Part shown: positions 47,205 through 59,969 of the stretch, piece by piece
Numbering within the stretch: position 1 is the first letter of the stretch
How the letters are laid out: the number at the start of each line of letters is the position of its first letter
Source: Glandiceps talaboti
Taxonomy: Eukaryota; Hemichordata; Enteropneusta; Spengelidae
Direction: 5' to 3'
Assembly (NCBI RefSeq): GCF_964340395.1
Contig: NC_135551.1
Coordinates: forward strand, 17,641,003-17,705,002
Length of the DNA: 64,000 bases
Notes under the pieces: generated by a model
What the model was told of the DNA's origin: nothing
The model's database searches: none
The model's input: the letters and a program-made list of their open reading frames with translations, nothing else
Made by a program: the position numbers and the translations under genes

Positions 47205-47345
47205 ATTCCAGATTGGAAGAACCGCGTTTTTTTATTGTCTTTTTTAAGTTGATGACCATTTCTGGCAAGACTTCACTCACAATTTTCTCGATTTTACTGA
47301 TTTTTCTTCTTTATTAAAAAGGTTTAGGGTCGGCACCGGATTTCT
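47205..47345. repeat. Dispersed repeat, copy 2 of 3 (short)
   Basis: CCAGATTGGAAGAACCG, TTTTTTAAGTTGATGACC and GGGTCGGCACCGG parallel the repeats at 9752 and 53310. It begins about 40 bp after the end of the LINE relic, so it could be part of a LINE 3' tail. Confidence 0.45.
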
Positions 47346-47600
47346 AGAATGGAAGCGTTTGGGGAGTTATGTGTGATTTATTTGTTGAGAAAGGTTCAAA
47401 GACAATAAATATCGCCATAAGGTGGCACTTGCCGTTCCAGTGAGGAACGACTAGTGCCACCACGGTAGTACTCGACAATTCGATGGACCACGGCCAAGTC
47501 CGCCATTCACAATTTTCAAATCACTTGAAATAAAGCAATCTGGCAAAACTCGCCCATGTGCATTTACAATCTTGTCGCAACTAATTTTAGTAGGTAAAAC

Positions 47601-47623
47601 CATAGACCCTCCACCCTGTCTAT
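47601..47623. mobile_element. 23-bp palindromic micro-insertion with perfect 8-bp duplication
   Basis: CATAGACCCTCCACCCTGTCTAT flanked by GGTAAAAC at 47593-47600 and 47624-47631. Shortest member of the CATAGAC...GTCTATG family. Confidence 0.7.
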
Positions 47624-49136
47624 GGTAAAACCTAGTCGCATTCATAACTTTCATCGAGGGTAAGGTAATTTTAGTCATCAACTTCTATAAAGTCCAAAAT
47701 GAAACGATAAAACATGTACATTTTGGAAATTATCCCATGTATAATGCCAGATTATAAAGTGACAAAGAGTGGTTCATCTGAGTGGATAGCTTAACCTCTT
47801 GACGATTTATAAACAATGGGAAATAGGCAGCTATCTTGATGTTCATTTTAACCTATTTTCCCGGAGAATATTTTCAGAACTGGTATCCAAATTACCAAGA
47901 TCACGTTTTTCATATTTACTGATATGCCGCTTTAGTTATGGCCGGTTTTGTGGGATGTTTTGCGTGCACAATGTAAACCACAGACAAGGCATGTAAACTT
48001 CTACTTGCAAACCCGTCTATTTCAGGCTTGGCCTCTTACCACTCTTGGAGGAATTGTACTGACTCCTCCAAGACCACGTCTGACACAGTGGCCTGAAACC
48101 CATAGTCTATCGCGAGTATATTGTCTACCCTTCAAGAGACACACATTCTCTGCCAGTCACCCTTTTAAAAATACGCTTGTTAAACGTCTGCTCCTGGAGT
48201 TAAATTTGGTTCAACTCATGAGCAAAATATTTGTACGTGACTCCGGGCCCCTTTCAGACAATCCGAATTTTCACGCACGTCCCAATTCGTTTTTTTCCCG
48301 TGACAACAATTTTTCTCCTGAGCCTCCCCCTACCCTAATCTAGTTCCTGACGACCGTATTCCAATTTTACACTACATCTTTACATATTACGTATAGTCAA
48401 TGTCATTACTCTCGTTGCCGATGTGTTGGCAATTATATACATGTATATATATAATATCCATAATCACAACATATTTCCTGCTCAAAGAAGAACTGTTTCA
48501 GCTTATTCCATTTCGATATAAACAGACAGAGAGTCCAGGGATAAAATACCCATGTACTACTCCTTATATTACTGGCTAGGTAATGTCAACCGTAAAATAA
48601 TCCAAGCACCAGCGTCCCTAAAATCCGTGAAACAGTGTCGATATTACAGTATTTTGCTGACACTTATTACTTTCTGTAACTGGTCTATATTTGTGATATC
48701 ATGGTAAATATGCTTGGAATTTATGGCCTAACAAACCAGACATTACGTAGATTTGAATATTGAAGAAAATCAAAAACAAAAACAAGGCCATGGCCATGGC
48801 CGGTCAGGTACTGATATTAGTACTTTAGACATCAGTGGGGGTCACACTTGGTCATTGAAACTATATTGACCGACCAAAATTCTAAACATCACGGATAAAT
48901 AATTTCATATCGAAATGTATGTACGGAGATTCAGGTTTTTAGACCACGTGGCTTTGACATGACATCATCAGCTAAATTTGCAATACGAAAGTAACGTAAA
49001 ACATGGATGTATCTAGTAGGGAGCAAAGTCCGCATGTCTGTATGGATGTTTGAAGATTTACTATCGGTATATGGGAGGCATAGAGGGAAATATTTGAATA
49101 GCGTTATTTAACGTTACATAATTCATAACTGACTAC

Positions 49137-49738
49137 TGTAACAAATTTGTAGGGTTACCTCTTCTGTTTAGGTAACCCCCTTCATTGTTACTCTCTCTCT
49201 CTCCACTCTGTACTCTGTACACGGGATCGACTTGGACTTTTAGGGAATTAGCTCAGACTACACACAATGTTCATGGTTAACCTGGATCATTTGGAAGTGG
49301 CCACGGAGCAGATCGAAGCTCCTGACCTCGGACCGTTTCTTCCAAAGACTGAATCCATAATTTTATTATTCCATTAAATTCTTATAAACATAAAATATAC
49401 AATACTCAAATGATTGGGTGATAAAGTAATCAGCACCATAAATGACTAAAACGGAAGTATTGCCGTCGCCTTAATTCAATGCAAATGATATTGACAAATA
49501 TGAAAACTAGCTAAACAATGTGATCACGTCATTGTTCTTCCAACTGTCTGTAATCAGTCATTATTTGACATCAACGATCTTTTAATAACTTAATGTTGTC
49601 ATCTTAGAAGAATACTATTCGCGCAATGCAAACATTTGTTCTAAGTATTAATTCATGACAGCTGAGAGTTCATGGTGACCTCGCAAAACATCAAAACTTA
49701 GCGAATATTAAAAAAGTTGTATTCTGTCATCCGTGACA
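49137..49738 (-). repeat. LTR (3' LTR in element orientation)
   Basis: 602 bp with TG...CA ends. A polypurine tract (in minus orientation) abuts its inner edge at 49739-49753. Confidence 0.87.
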
Positions 49739-51322
49739 CTATCACCTTTTCCCAAAGTGTGGCGTCCCCGCCACACATTAAAATATTCAAAATAATTGCC
49801 TTTCATAAATGAAACACTTTCTATGATTTTGTAAATCGATAGAAAAGGAGAAAAGTACAAGCAATTAAAGAAGTTAAACTTGGAATAGTATGGACGTCTG
49901 CTCATTTCGTGAACAGCAGTCTGATTTCGAGACAGGCAGTTTACTTTCAAAGATTGGAATTGCAGCGATTATCTTTTTCAACATTGACGATAATGCGAGA
50001 GGTTATTCAAGAAGTACCTTTAGAGTCATACAGCTCCTCTACCATACAACGTCTGGCCAGACTATACAATCACTCACACAGCCGTGCCTATCTTTTACCC
50101 AGATAAAAATGAAACCCTTTTGAATTTTGACTTGTAAAATCTATCATACAGGTACTCTTCAATGACAACTCAAAAATCGTGAAATAGATGATATTTTCAT
50201 TAAACAAGTGATGTCATTCTTTTTTTTGAAAAAACAACAACTTTACGTCGTTTACGATTGAAAAAAGTTGGACTAGCAGTTATCATACGGGTTTTTAGCA
50301 TCTGAGGCATTTCAGAAATTCTTGCGGAATTTGAAAGGAATTTTTGCATAGACAATAATACAGCTCATTTCGGTCGGATCTCTGTTTTGCACTCAAATTT
50401 GAAATCAAATATTTATCTTGTACTGCAGATTCAATAAAATACTATATTAACATGGCTCCTTCCTTTACTGTAGGACCTTTAAATCACACAGTCCGACTCA
50501 ACGTGTGAGCAACGCATTTCTGTAGCGTTTTCGGCTCACAATAACTCAGAGTCAATAAGACTTCGGAGCTTCCAATACTCCATACTTCAAGAAATATTCT
50601 TATTAAAACTAAAATTTCTCCAAAAAATCATCATTAGTATTCTTTCTGCTTGTACGCGACTGTTGAGGTGTAAAACAGCATCACTGAAATGGTTGTGATA
50701 AAAGAAATAGATTTCAAAAATTGTTCGTCGTCAAACTAAATCGAGCATACAATTATTATTTCTCATGATTAGCTTTGTACCACAGTAACAAACTCGCTGA
50801 TCGTGAATAGAAATGAATTCGAGGAATAAAAATAATGTCAATCTTTGAAAAAGGTTTTACTCCCGTATGATTAACGAGTTGTTTGTCCTTCAAAAGTCTT
50901 AAGCATGTAGTTCACATGCGAACTGCTTCGGTCTGCATCGGCGTCCGATACGCGATATCTCCAATCGCCTGTCAGCTGTTCGGTCCCCGTTGAAGGTTTC
51001 ACTGCTACAACGTTTGTCAAAGTCTCTATCGCTGTCTGTTTATTCACAATTCCACGTTTTGAAACACAATTCCTCCATCTGAGATGTCTTAGTCCATCAC
51101 TGCAATATTTTACAAGTTCTAGTTCGAGTTGAATTACCACCATTGCGACATAATCATTAAAAGTTTCCTTTCGAAAAGTTATCGAGTCATCGATTTCTCA
51201 CTCACCCAGCGGCGTTGTTGTTTTTTTCTTCTCAAAGGTTGTCAATTATTCTTCATAAAGTTTAAATTTGTCCCATTACGCGCACAATGGTCCTTCTAGT
51301 CCAAGGCCGGCTTTTCCACCAA

Positions 51323-51921
51323 TGTAACAAATTGTGGGTGGCCTCTACTGTTTAGGTAACCCCCTTCATTGTTACTCTCTCTCTCTCCACTCTGTACTCT
51401 GTACACGGGATCGACTTGGACTTTTAGGGAATTAGCTCAGACTACACACAATGTTCATGGTTAACCTGGATCATTTGGAAGTGGCCACGGAGCAGATCGA
51501 AGCTCCTGACCTCGGACCGTTTCTTCCAAAGACTGAATCCATAATTTTATTATTCCATTAAATTCTTATAAACATAAAATATACAATACTCAAATGATTG
51601 GGTGATAAAGTAATCAGCACCATAAATGACTAAAACGGAAGTATTGCCGTCGCCTTAATTCAATGCAAATGATATTGACAAATATGAAAACTAGCTAAAC
51701 AATGTGATCACGTCATTGTTCTTCCAACTGTCTGTAATCAGTCATTATTTGACATCAACGATCTTTTAATAACTTAATGTTGTCATCTTAGAAGAATACT
51801 ATTCGCGCAATGCAAACATTTGTTCTAAGTATTAATTCATGACAGCTGAGAGTTCATGGTGACCTCGCAAAACATCAAAACTTAGCGAATATTAAAAAGT
51901 TGTATTCTGTCATCCGTGACA
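51323..51921 (-). repeat. LTR (5' LTR in element orientation)
   Basis: 599 bp, differing from its partner mainly in the first 35 bp and by a one-base A-run change. A primer-binding-site-like sequence adjoins its inner edge. Confidence 0.87.
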
Positions 51922-52170
51922 CTACTAAACTACCGTCAAGAGGATTGTTTTTGCTTCCATTTATCTGTATTAATTTTTTTTAAAGGCAGTGATGGTGACT
52001 GCCAATGCCGGTAGTGAAAATATGGCCCGCACATTCTGAAGATTTTTGTATCATACAAGTTCAATGTTGTAGCTGAGAATGTGATTTATATTTATAACTC
52101 AGTAGAATGGGTACCGGTACTGATGCGAGGGATGTGAACCAACCTTTGTGTTGCGTGCTTTTTAATATCA

Positions 52171-52210
52171 CCGTGTGTGTGTGTGTGTGTGTTGTTTGTT
52201 TGTTTGTTTG
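52171..52210. repeat. (GT)n and (GTTT)n short arrays
   Basis: GTGTGTGT run followed by TTTG repeats. Confidence 0.9.
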
Positions 52211-52848
52211 TAATGTAGATTCGTCGTTGATATACTGCTACTAGATCAGACCGTGGGTTATACTTCCATGATCAGAACATGACCAGACACAACTCTCCAC
52301 GGCACCATTTTGGTTTTACAACTTTGATTACTTTGTTTTGAATAGCTTTTGTCAAGTTCTTGACTTTCCTGATATGACAATAAAGCAAGGGCGGTGAAAT
52401 ATTATTATAGTAGTCCTTCAAAAAACAAGACAATTTTGAAACTTTTAGTGGAAAATGTTAGTGAAGACACAGTTTACCCGCATAAATTAACTAACAAAAG
52501 ACAAAAGAAATGTACACATGGTTCATTTTCTAGGTGTCGACCTCATGAATATGCACCAAGATTTAGAACCGAGTCAGCTTTAAATGCGTTCACACCTCCA
52601 AATCTGGTCTGGACAATATTGTCTGGGCTTAGTCACCCTTTTATGCGGACTACAGAGCGGCCCTGGTGCGGACTATTTCTGCCACCTATTAATGCCTGAA
52701 AGTCAAGTGGCATATGCTGAGGTTGTGTACAACCAGCAACCCATAACATTTTAGCAATCTACAGTTCTACCTCAGTATGGCTATTAGCCATGCTAGGTAG
52801 TTACTATAATGATTAATATAATGGTTGTCTTGGTAAAAGTTGTCGACC

Positions 52849-52898
52849 CCCCCAAAAAAAAAAAAGAAGAAAAAAAAAAGAAAAAAAGAAAAAAAAAG
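52849..52898. repeat. A-rich low-complexity tract
   Basis: CCCCCCC followed by about 45 bp of A with scattered G. Could be a retroposon tail, but no body was recognised. Confidence 0.85.
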
Positions 52899-53309
52899 AT
52901 CAACAAAACATTCTATGATATTGAAAGCGCTCCTGGCATGTAATTCCATAGAACAGTTTCCTGTAGGGAATGGCAGCGATTTCATTCAAACTCAAAGACA
53001 GAGATGCTAACCAACGTGAACAGCCATAAAAAATTGTATGTGAATGAGTATGACTCTGAGATCCCGCTAACGGTTTCATTGTTGTCGGTCTAACCAGAGA
53101 CACTGGAGAACTTCACTGTCTATGATCTAATCGTATTGCTCAGTGTGAAAACCGTGCAAAGCGTTACTATTTTGGCGTTGTATTTTCGCACATTTTTGGT
53201 TCACAAGGGTCCAATAATTTAAGCTTGAGTTAGGAAATAGGCCTATTAAAAAAATTGTGTTGTTCCGATTAGGCAAAATAAATAAATAGGTGGGGTAGGT
53301 AGATTTATT

Positions 53310-53565
53310 TTTATTCATGTGCGAGTGTCTAATTCTGGTTTTCCATTTTTTCCAAATGATCTCTGTGTTATTGGCTTCTTTCCATTAGATGTACAACCAT
53401 TACAGATTGGAGGAACAGTTTTATATCGTCTTTTTAAGTTGATGTCAGTTTCTGCATCCACTATGTCTCGTGAGACTTCACAATTGTTGCGATTTTGTTA
53501 GTTTTTCAAGAACACGTAAAAAAAAAGTTAAGGGTCGGCAGTGAAAAACTAGGTGGGTCGGGTAA
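53310..53565. repeat. Dispersed repeat, copy 3 of 3
   Basis: Best match to 9752-10012: ACAACCATTACAGATTGGAG, AAGTTGATGTCAGTTTCTGC, GAGACTTCACAATTGTTGCG and GTCGGCAGTGAAAAACTAGG. Confidence 0.55.
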
Positions 53566-54187
53566 CAGAAACCAAACAGTTATTTTTTAGGCCTAAGGCA
53601 TAACGTAGCATATAAATCTACCCAACCTGCGCGAGCAAGATCTGCATCGGTCAATGTAATATTTACATGGTCTATTACAATTTGGTAAAGTGTACCATTG
53701 TATATGCTTGTGCGAGACGTAAAAAACATCATGCCGTCTAATTGTACGAAACGATTTAGTCACTATGGTTTTGAAGTCAGTGAGATAATGTTTGTGAAGT
53801 ACCCGGTATCGTGATGTTATCGCTTGTATAGAAAAACCATCACTGAGGCAAAATCTCACTTTTATCATCATTCATTTTTTAAAGTCTTCAATCATGCCAA
53901 TTAAAAATATGGATACTGCAGTCATTTATGTGACTTTTTTTCCAAAAATGTTTATCGTGCATCTCGATTATATTTTTTTTCGTCTTCGTAACATCTTTTT
54001 TTTTATTGTGCCAAAAGTAGTAGCTACCACATATAGAACAGTGGAAAAATACCGAATGAGACTCAGAAATGTAAAATCATTTACTTCAATGTCCAAATCA
54101 AATGCGGACATCAGAAAATGATGCATGCACGTTGTGATGGACTCGTGATTAGCTCTAGTCCAGATGCCAATTGGTATCTAACTAAAC

Positions 54188-54223
54188 CATAGACAATAGA
54201 GAGGGTCCTCTCTATTTTCTATG
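54188..54223. mobile_element. 36-bp palindromic micro-insertion with empty site known
   Basis: CATAGACAATAGAGAGG...CCTCTCTATTTTCTATG flanked by ACTAAAC at 54181-54187 and 54224-54230. The paralogous sequence at 44200-44215 has a single ACTAAAC and no palindrome, confirming that the segment is an insertion. Confidence 0.82.
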
Positions 54224-54235
54224 ACTAAACCAAGT

Positions 54236-57200
54236 TTAGTGAGTGGAGGTGTAAATGGTAACGATACTGTTTAGGAACACGGTGATAGGAACTAGACGAG
54301 ATTAGCACTGACAACACACGCTCCGCGAACTCCAGCAAAGAGGCCTGGTGGGGTATATAGAGACTTGTCAGAGTTGTCGGAGCTACTGTTCATGTACATA
54401 TAAGTTCCACGTATTCTCAATTTATTTCGTGCTGGATAGAAAACAGTCAGTATAGTCCTTGTGTTCTCCAGTGTATAGCCGATGGATTGGATAGTGAGAG
54501 TCATGATATGTGTGATACATTGTAGTTTATACACCAGAACTGAATTTTAGACTGATCCCGTCGGCATCTTCAGAGAAAGCATCAAGCGGGTACCACAATA
54601 AACTGAAAACGTAACGACTATAAGCATAACTATAAGTTTTAATTTACATGGAACTACGGTCATATTTGATAAGCTTATCCCCCACTTCCACATATGGTCT
54701 CATACCCCTTGGTCAGCGAAAAGCCAATCATGTTCATGTCCGGACATACGAGTTATAAATGGGGCGGTCATATGGGTTAAGTTAGGGTGGAATATAATAT
54801 ATGGAAAAAGTCTGATTGATACTGGCTGTGATGGGTAGTAGAGCATTTTTTAATTGTCAAAAACAGGGTTGGGGGCCGAATGATATGATTCAAAACGTCA
54901 TGACTTTCTGGTATATCTTTGTTGTCATGGTGTGTTTCCAGTTGAGGATGGCTGTCTTTGATTGGCTACAACAGTAAGTGACTGATTTTGAAAGCAAAGA
55001 AAGTGGAAGAACATTGGTGTTAGTTAAAAAACTATTGTTATTAAAGATATACAAGTAAACGCAGCAAAACAATTGAGAGTCGGTACGGAAAGGAACAGAT
55101 GACCACAGGAAGGTGTTCAGCTGTTCTTCATTGTTCTTTGCAATTTGACGACCGGGCGATCACATACTAGTAGTTGTCAGTGTTTTCGCTAAAGCAAAAT
55201 ACACGGAGATGGTTCAAAATCACTTGACTATCATTTCACTCTTATTTAAATCTACAAATATCTCATTAATATTTTCTCCCAGCTTACTTCAAACTATATG
55301 ACATTTTCCATGAAAAAAAGGTGCGTATCTGGAGCAAAGAAGTGTTTCAGATATCAGAGTGTTCACGTTTGCGTGACCAAGACATAGACATAGACTGGCA
55401 AGCGACGCCATGAATTGTGATCGAATCCCAGGGTCGGATCGGTTGTAGATCAGTGTTCATGATAATTCATTTGCGTGTTCAATTACTAAGTCATCGATGT
55501 AGGGTTATAAATTCAGTGACTACACCATCAACAAAGTTACTTCTTACTATAAATCATGTTGAAAAAGACCCTAGGAAAATGTCTAAGCAACAATGACGGG
55601 TGTTACTTTTTTGCAGTGTTTATCCAAATAGTAATCGTCGAATAACGTGACCCTGGCTGAAAACTGCGACAGTGAGTGTACCATAAATTCCCAAAACAGA
55701 CTGACCAGAACAGACATATTGACACACAAAAAGTGTGCAAGTTTACATCTTGTGACAGGTTTGGTTGGGGTCACCTCCATCGGCTAATGGTCGAAATCGT
55801 CATTGTAAAATATTTTTAATTACCCTCAACTACAAATCAGCGTATCGTTGACGATCATTTCAATCGTAAGTGTTTAGAACTGATTCAGAAGTAAAACGTA
55901 GAATTATTAATGACAATGGTATGCAAAGTTTTGTTGTTTAACAATCATCAGCGATTTGGCATGTTTGCACAAACCACAGATACTTGTTAGTGCATACACT
56001 TTTGATACTTCTATTCTATAAGGTAAAGGCTAAATTTAAAAAGACATGATCCCAGTATTAACTTTTTTGTTGCGGCTATATTTCCTAAGTGAGGTGTGCC
56101 AAAGAAAGTTTTCCCATGATACTTTGCGCCAGTGCGACTTTTTGACATTGTACGTTCGATGTTCCCAATGAGTAAATGGAATTTTATCGAGAAGTCTATT
56201 CATATTTGTTTATGACAGCAAGATATTTTCAATTTTCTGTTTTTGGTCATTTTTGGGGTCAAAAACTGTCATTTGTTTTGTAAATAAAAGAATTCAAAGT
56301 AAAAATGAATGACAGCCGCAAAACTAATCGATTGAATGGGCTGACATTTGGTGTGCAGGTATGTTAGAGTATCTGGATGAAGAATTCGTCAAGAAAATTT
56401 GAAGATGACATTGATATGCAAATACGTCTAAAACGTGCTGTGTAGTATCATATTATAGCCATGTTATTTTACAATACTCGTGAGAAAGTAGAATTTATTG
56501 GTGAAGTAAAGTTGCTCATACACCTAAGAAAATTTGACTACACTTGAATACATAATGAGCAAATGAAATGATCACAACAATCACATATCTTTGTAATGTT
56601 ATGACTATACAAGATCTAATACAGGGACGAATGGGGTACTTATCAAATAATGCCCTCCGGAACTCAGAAATAAATGTAGATGCGCTGTACCATGCAGTTA
56701 CGATCAGCGGTTTTGAACTATGGAGGTAGGAAGGAAGGAGGTAGGAAGGATTATAGTCCTACCACCATTTCTGAACAAAATCGTTGTCCTTGAATTGGAA
56801 TGGTATGCTTTTAATACAAAAGTTGCACAAACATATGTTCTTGCTTTCAAAAGTTTTAGAATTAACACCATGATTTCACCGTCGCCCATACTGAGGTTTT
56901 CCTGCATCTATTGCTATGGATTTTGTTGGTGGGACTTTGCTGTACTGTATGAACACTTGTTCAGACTCAGGCCACTAAAACACAATTGCAAAAAAAACCC
57001 GTAAAGACACGAAGTATCGTTTTGCACAACGTTCGGCTTGAAGCAGGTTTGAAGGGTAACCATGCACGACAGAGAAGATGGGTTTAGAGCCCCATTTACA
57101 CCTAAAACAAAAAGCGATTCTAGTCTGTTCCTATTATAGTGGTCTGAGGTTCAGATCAAAGTGCCGCATTCATCCACAACATAAAACATCATAGACCCTA

Positions 57201-58569
57201 CACGACTGGCGTTTGTAAAAGTCAGTTTTAAACCATAATTACTACACCTCTTTATCTTCTCGGCAAGAACATGCAGTGCTGCAATCCAACGTGAGGACCT
57301 CTCACCAACTTTCAGATCACTTCACATTGGGAACGTTGGTGAGAGTTCTACTAATATAATTCAGACTGAGGCAAAAAATATAGCCTTTCTGAGTTGAAAT
57401 CCGAGGTTTAAATCCTGATATCTGAAAATTCCCAATCAACCCAGATTACATTGAATAAAAAATAAGTCTAACAAACAATTTATGATTTTTCAGTCCCGAA
57501 ACTTGCTATTATCCATACACTGTATACAAAGCTAAATACACGGTGATTGGTGTATCGCACTCCTTGACTGAGTGGGTCGGAAAAAAAATAGGTAGACTCA
57601 CTTGTCATAAATCGATTTATAAATCCACAAAGGCACTGTGACAACTAAAGCAGTCCCTTTACAGACCATTTTTCTTTAGAAATAAATAGGCTAAAACAAT
57701 ACTGAATGACAGGCAGTCCAAGGTATGCGAAACCATAAGCGAGCGCGTACTCACGATGCTAGATTAACACACTATTTTACCTGCGCATTGAAGACGCACA
57801 GTAAAAAGACCAGTTTTCAACATTAATGCAGGAAATACAAAGCTAACAATTCAAAATTGTATAAAATGTAAGAAAACAAAAAACAGGCGACAGTCAGAGC
57901 ATGCATGAACTTCGATTTACAATACCATTATTAAGTTCTTGCATTTTGGGGCTAATGAAGTCATAGAGACTAGAGTGGGCGAGTTTCATCACAGTTAGTA
58001 TAATCAATGGCACCGTGATAATTCTGACTTTCACTTGAAACTGGACCAGAACAGTCTAGGTCGGACGAGTCGTCATCATCAATTCAAAGGCGACGTAACC
58101 AAATATACACCGTGAATTCATCTTAGATCGCACCGAGTTGAACAATCATGTCTGTCATTGTAGAATGTAGACCTTTACGCTGTTTGACCGACTATTGAAG
58201 TATAACCCACATAGGTGATATTTCATTGACCTACATGGAAATGCTTGTAAATACTTTTTGCAAGTAGTAGTAGCTCAGACCACTCTAGTATTTTAGTGGT
58301 CTGAGGTAGTAGTAAGAGTGTTTGCTAACGTTTACATGCTAGCGTAGTTGTACATGTACGTATACATGTCAGTTCGTATGTACATGTACATTAAATGTAG
58401 CTCTCATCATATCATACACTGTACATGTGTGTAACCCTTTTCTTTTGCACCCTCCCCCTCCGCCTTCATGTGGTCAAACACAGACAACTAACTAACTAAA
58501 TAGTGTTACTGTTAGTTTTCTGTGGGTCAAACAATTAGTGTACACGCCTTGAATCACATGCAGGCGAGA
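54236..58569. other. Right part of CACTA cargo, no gene recognised
   Basis: AT-rich DNA with scattered half-motifs of the micro-palindrome families (for example GTGGTCTGAGGTTCAG at about 57140, CATAGACCCTACAC at about 57190). Open frames are short and unrelated to known proteins. A purine tract lies at 56720-56750. Confidence 0.5.
58274..58305. mobile_element. 32-bp palindromic micro-insertion, second family
   Basis: CTCAGACCACTCTAG...AGTGGTCTGAG within GTAGTAGTAG on the left and GTAGTAGTAAG on the right. The duplication length is ambiguous because the target is a trinucleotide run. Confidence 0.62.
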
Positions 58570-58828
58570 TAGATTTGAATATTCATTTGTTTACTGCCCG
58601 GTTATGGGGGTGAACTCATGAATATATTCTGAACTAAATGCAAATGTATTCAAATCACTTCCGACTCGCAATCTGAACTATTTTTCAGATCGAGTATAAT
58701 CCGATTAGACAGGCGCTAATGGGAAAGTACAGAAACGTCCACCTCATCAGCATAAAAGTACAGAATTGAACTCAATCTGAACTATAGTACGGAAAGTGTC
58801 GTAAACTGTACTATTTTTTCTACTAGTG
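58570..58828. repeat. CACTA right terminal inverted repeat, 259 bp
   Basis: Begins TAGATTTGAATATTCATTTG and ends TTTTTTCTACTAGTG, the inverse of 38678-38936. Confidence 0.9.
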
Positions 58829-58831
58829 TAA
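58829..58831. repeat. Target-site duplication TAA, right
   Basis: TAA directly after CTACTAGTG, followed by GACAACATGAACAAG, which continues the interrupted viral segment. Confidence 0.88.
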
Positions 58832-58922
58832 GACAACATGAACAAGAACTTGTTCAAGAACTTAAAAACAACTTGGAACTTGACTTAATTGAAAAGAATT
58901 TGAAAAAAATAAAGTAAAAATA

Positions 58923-58950
58923 TTTTGTATTATATATAACAGTGTACAAA
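58923..58950 (+). promoter_or_regulatory. AT-rich viral leader motif before gene at 58951
   Basis: TTTTGTATTATATATAACAG before ATG 58951, the best-preserved form of the motif. Confidence 0.45.
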
Positions 58951-59481
58951 ATGAGTGATACAGAACAGACTCAAACAGAAACTGTGACTATAAAAAATAA
59001 AACTAAAGTCCAAGTAGAGTTGCAGGGGGTAAAAAATTAGCAATAATTTTAGCTGAAACAAAAAAAAGAAAAAAATTAAAAGAGTTAAAAGAACCGATAA
59101 AAGGAGTCGATAGAGTCAATGGAATCAATGGAGGTGACTGAGTTTTCTTCACAGTCGGATAATAAAAGCTCACAATTTAATAATACTATGATGTTATTAA
59201 CTCTTGGTTCACTAGAAATTGGGGTAGCTGGTTTATATTATAAAAGAAAGTGTTTTTTACTGATCGTGAATGGTCTTTATGATGGTGCAGTTTTATCTGC
59301 TTTAACAATAGCTAATAGTTTAATACTTGATAAAACTCTGAAAATGTCTCCAGACAGTCCTAAAACAAGTGTTTTATTCAAGAAGTTTGCTTATCTTGCA
59401 ATAGCAATAAGTGCGGCAGTATTGGAGAAAGATATGTTAGAACAAAGAAATATGTTACCAGTTGATCCTTATAAAGGATAA
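58951..59481 (+). pseudogene. Unknown viral gene with hydrophobic C-terminal half, frame-broken
   Basis: ATG at 58951 reads MSDTEQTQTETVTIKNKTKV and stops at 59037. A Lys-rich stretch in another frame follows (KKLAIILAETKKRKKLKELK), then a third frame from 59119 carries FNNTMMLLTLGSLEIGVAGL, YDGAVLSALTIANSLILDKT and KFAYLAIAISAAVLEKDML, to TAA at 59479. About 175 codons with three hydrophobic segments. Family not recognised. The first exons of a duplicate copy lie at 38538. Confidence 0.55.
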
Positions 59482-59522
59482 ATAAAAAGAATAATTTATA
59501 TATATATCTAAATATATACATA

Positions 59523-59957
59523 ATGGGTGCGGCTATTGCGTTGATGGTTGCTGGTGCAGTTTTAAATGCAACTACCTTTGTTGGAGGTGATTATTTAGGT
59601 AAGACACTTTCAGGTGATGGTGATTCAAAACAAGAACATTAAAAAGAATTGAAGAGACATGATTTAGATTTGGAGAATTTCAATAAAGATCGTGAGGTAT
59701 GGTTGGAACATAGACAAAATTTAATGGATTTTATAGCGAAACAAAAATTTTTAGATGTTCATGCGAAACAAAATCTGGTTCTGACTGATCAAAATTTAAA
59801 TTTATATCAAGAATATCATCCTAAGACTGAACGTCTCAAAAATGAACCACAATTTAGTGAGTATTATCAACCGTCAGAAAATATGAAATTATATCAATAT
59901 ATTTATTTAGCTGGTGGTGGAATATTTTTAGTTTTTTTACCAAAAAAATATATTTAA
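59523..59957 (+). pseudogene. Small viral membrane protein with one in-frame TAA
   Basis: ATG at 59523: MGAAIALMVAGAVLNATTFV then GGDYLGKTLSGDGDSKQEH, a glycine/alanine hydrophobic N-terminus. A TAA at 59640-59642 interrupts the frame (a single C-to-T change from Gln would explain it). The same frame continues RHDLDLENFNKDREVWLEHR, a charged helix, and a C-terminal hydrophobic segment YIYLAGGGIFLVFLPKKYI, to TAA at 59955. About 144 codons. I know similar unnamed proteins beside capsid/ATPase genes in related elements. Confidence 0.62.
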
Positions 59958-59969
59958 ATATATAATAAA

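Larger units (their letters stand above)
49137..51921 (-). mobile_element. Compact LTR retrotransposon (about 2.8 kb, non-autonomous)
   Basis: Direct repeats of 602 and 599 bp (49137-49738, 51323-51921) start TGTAACAAATT and end CCGTGACA on the + strand, with a 4-bp CTAC target duplication outside (49133-49136, 51922-51925). Read on the minus strand, a TTGGTGGAAAAGCCGG primer-site-like sequence follows the first LTR (51307-51322) and a purine tract GGGAAAAGGTGATAG precedes the second (49739-49753), which sets the orientation. The 1.58-kb interior cannot hold gag-pol. Its longest minus-strand frame (50871-51143) has no recognised domain. Confidence 0.85.

Noticed and set aside
47948-48343. 131-codon Pro-rich open frame
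   Set aside because: Part of it is a dispersed repeat also found at 42366-42480, and no domain or splice context supports a gene.
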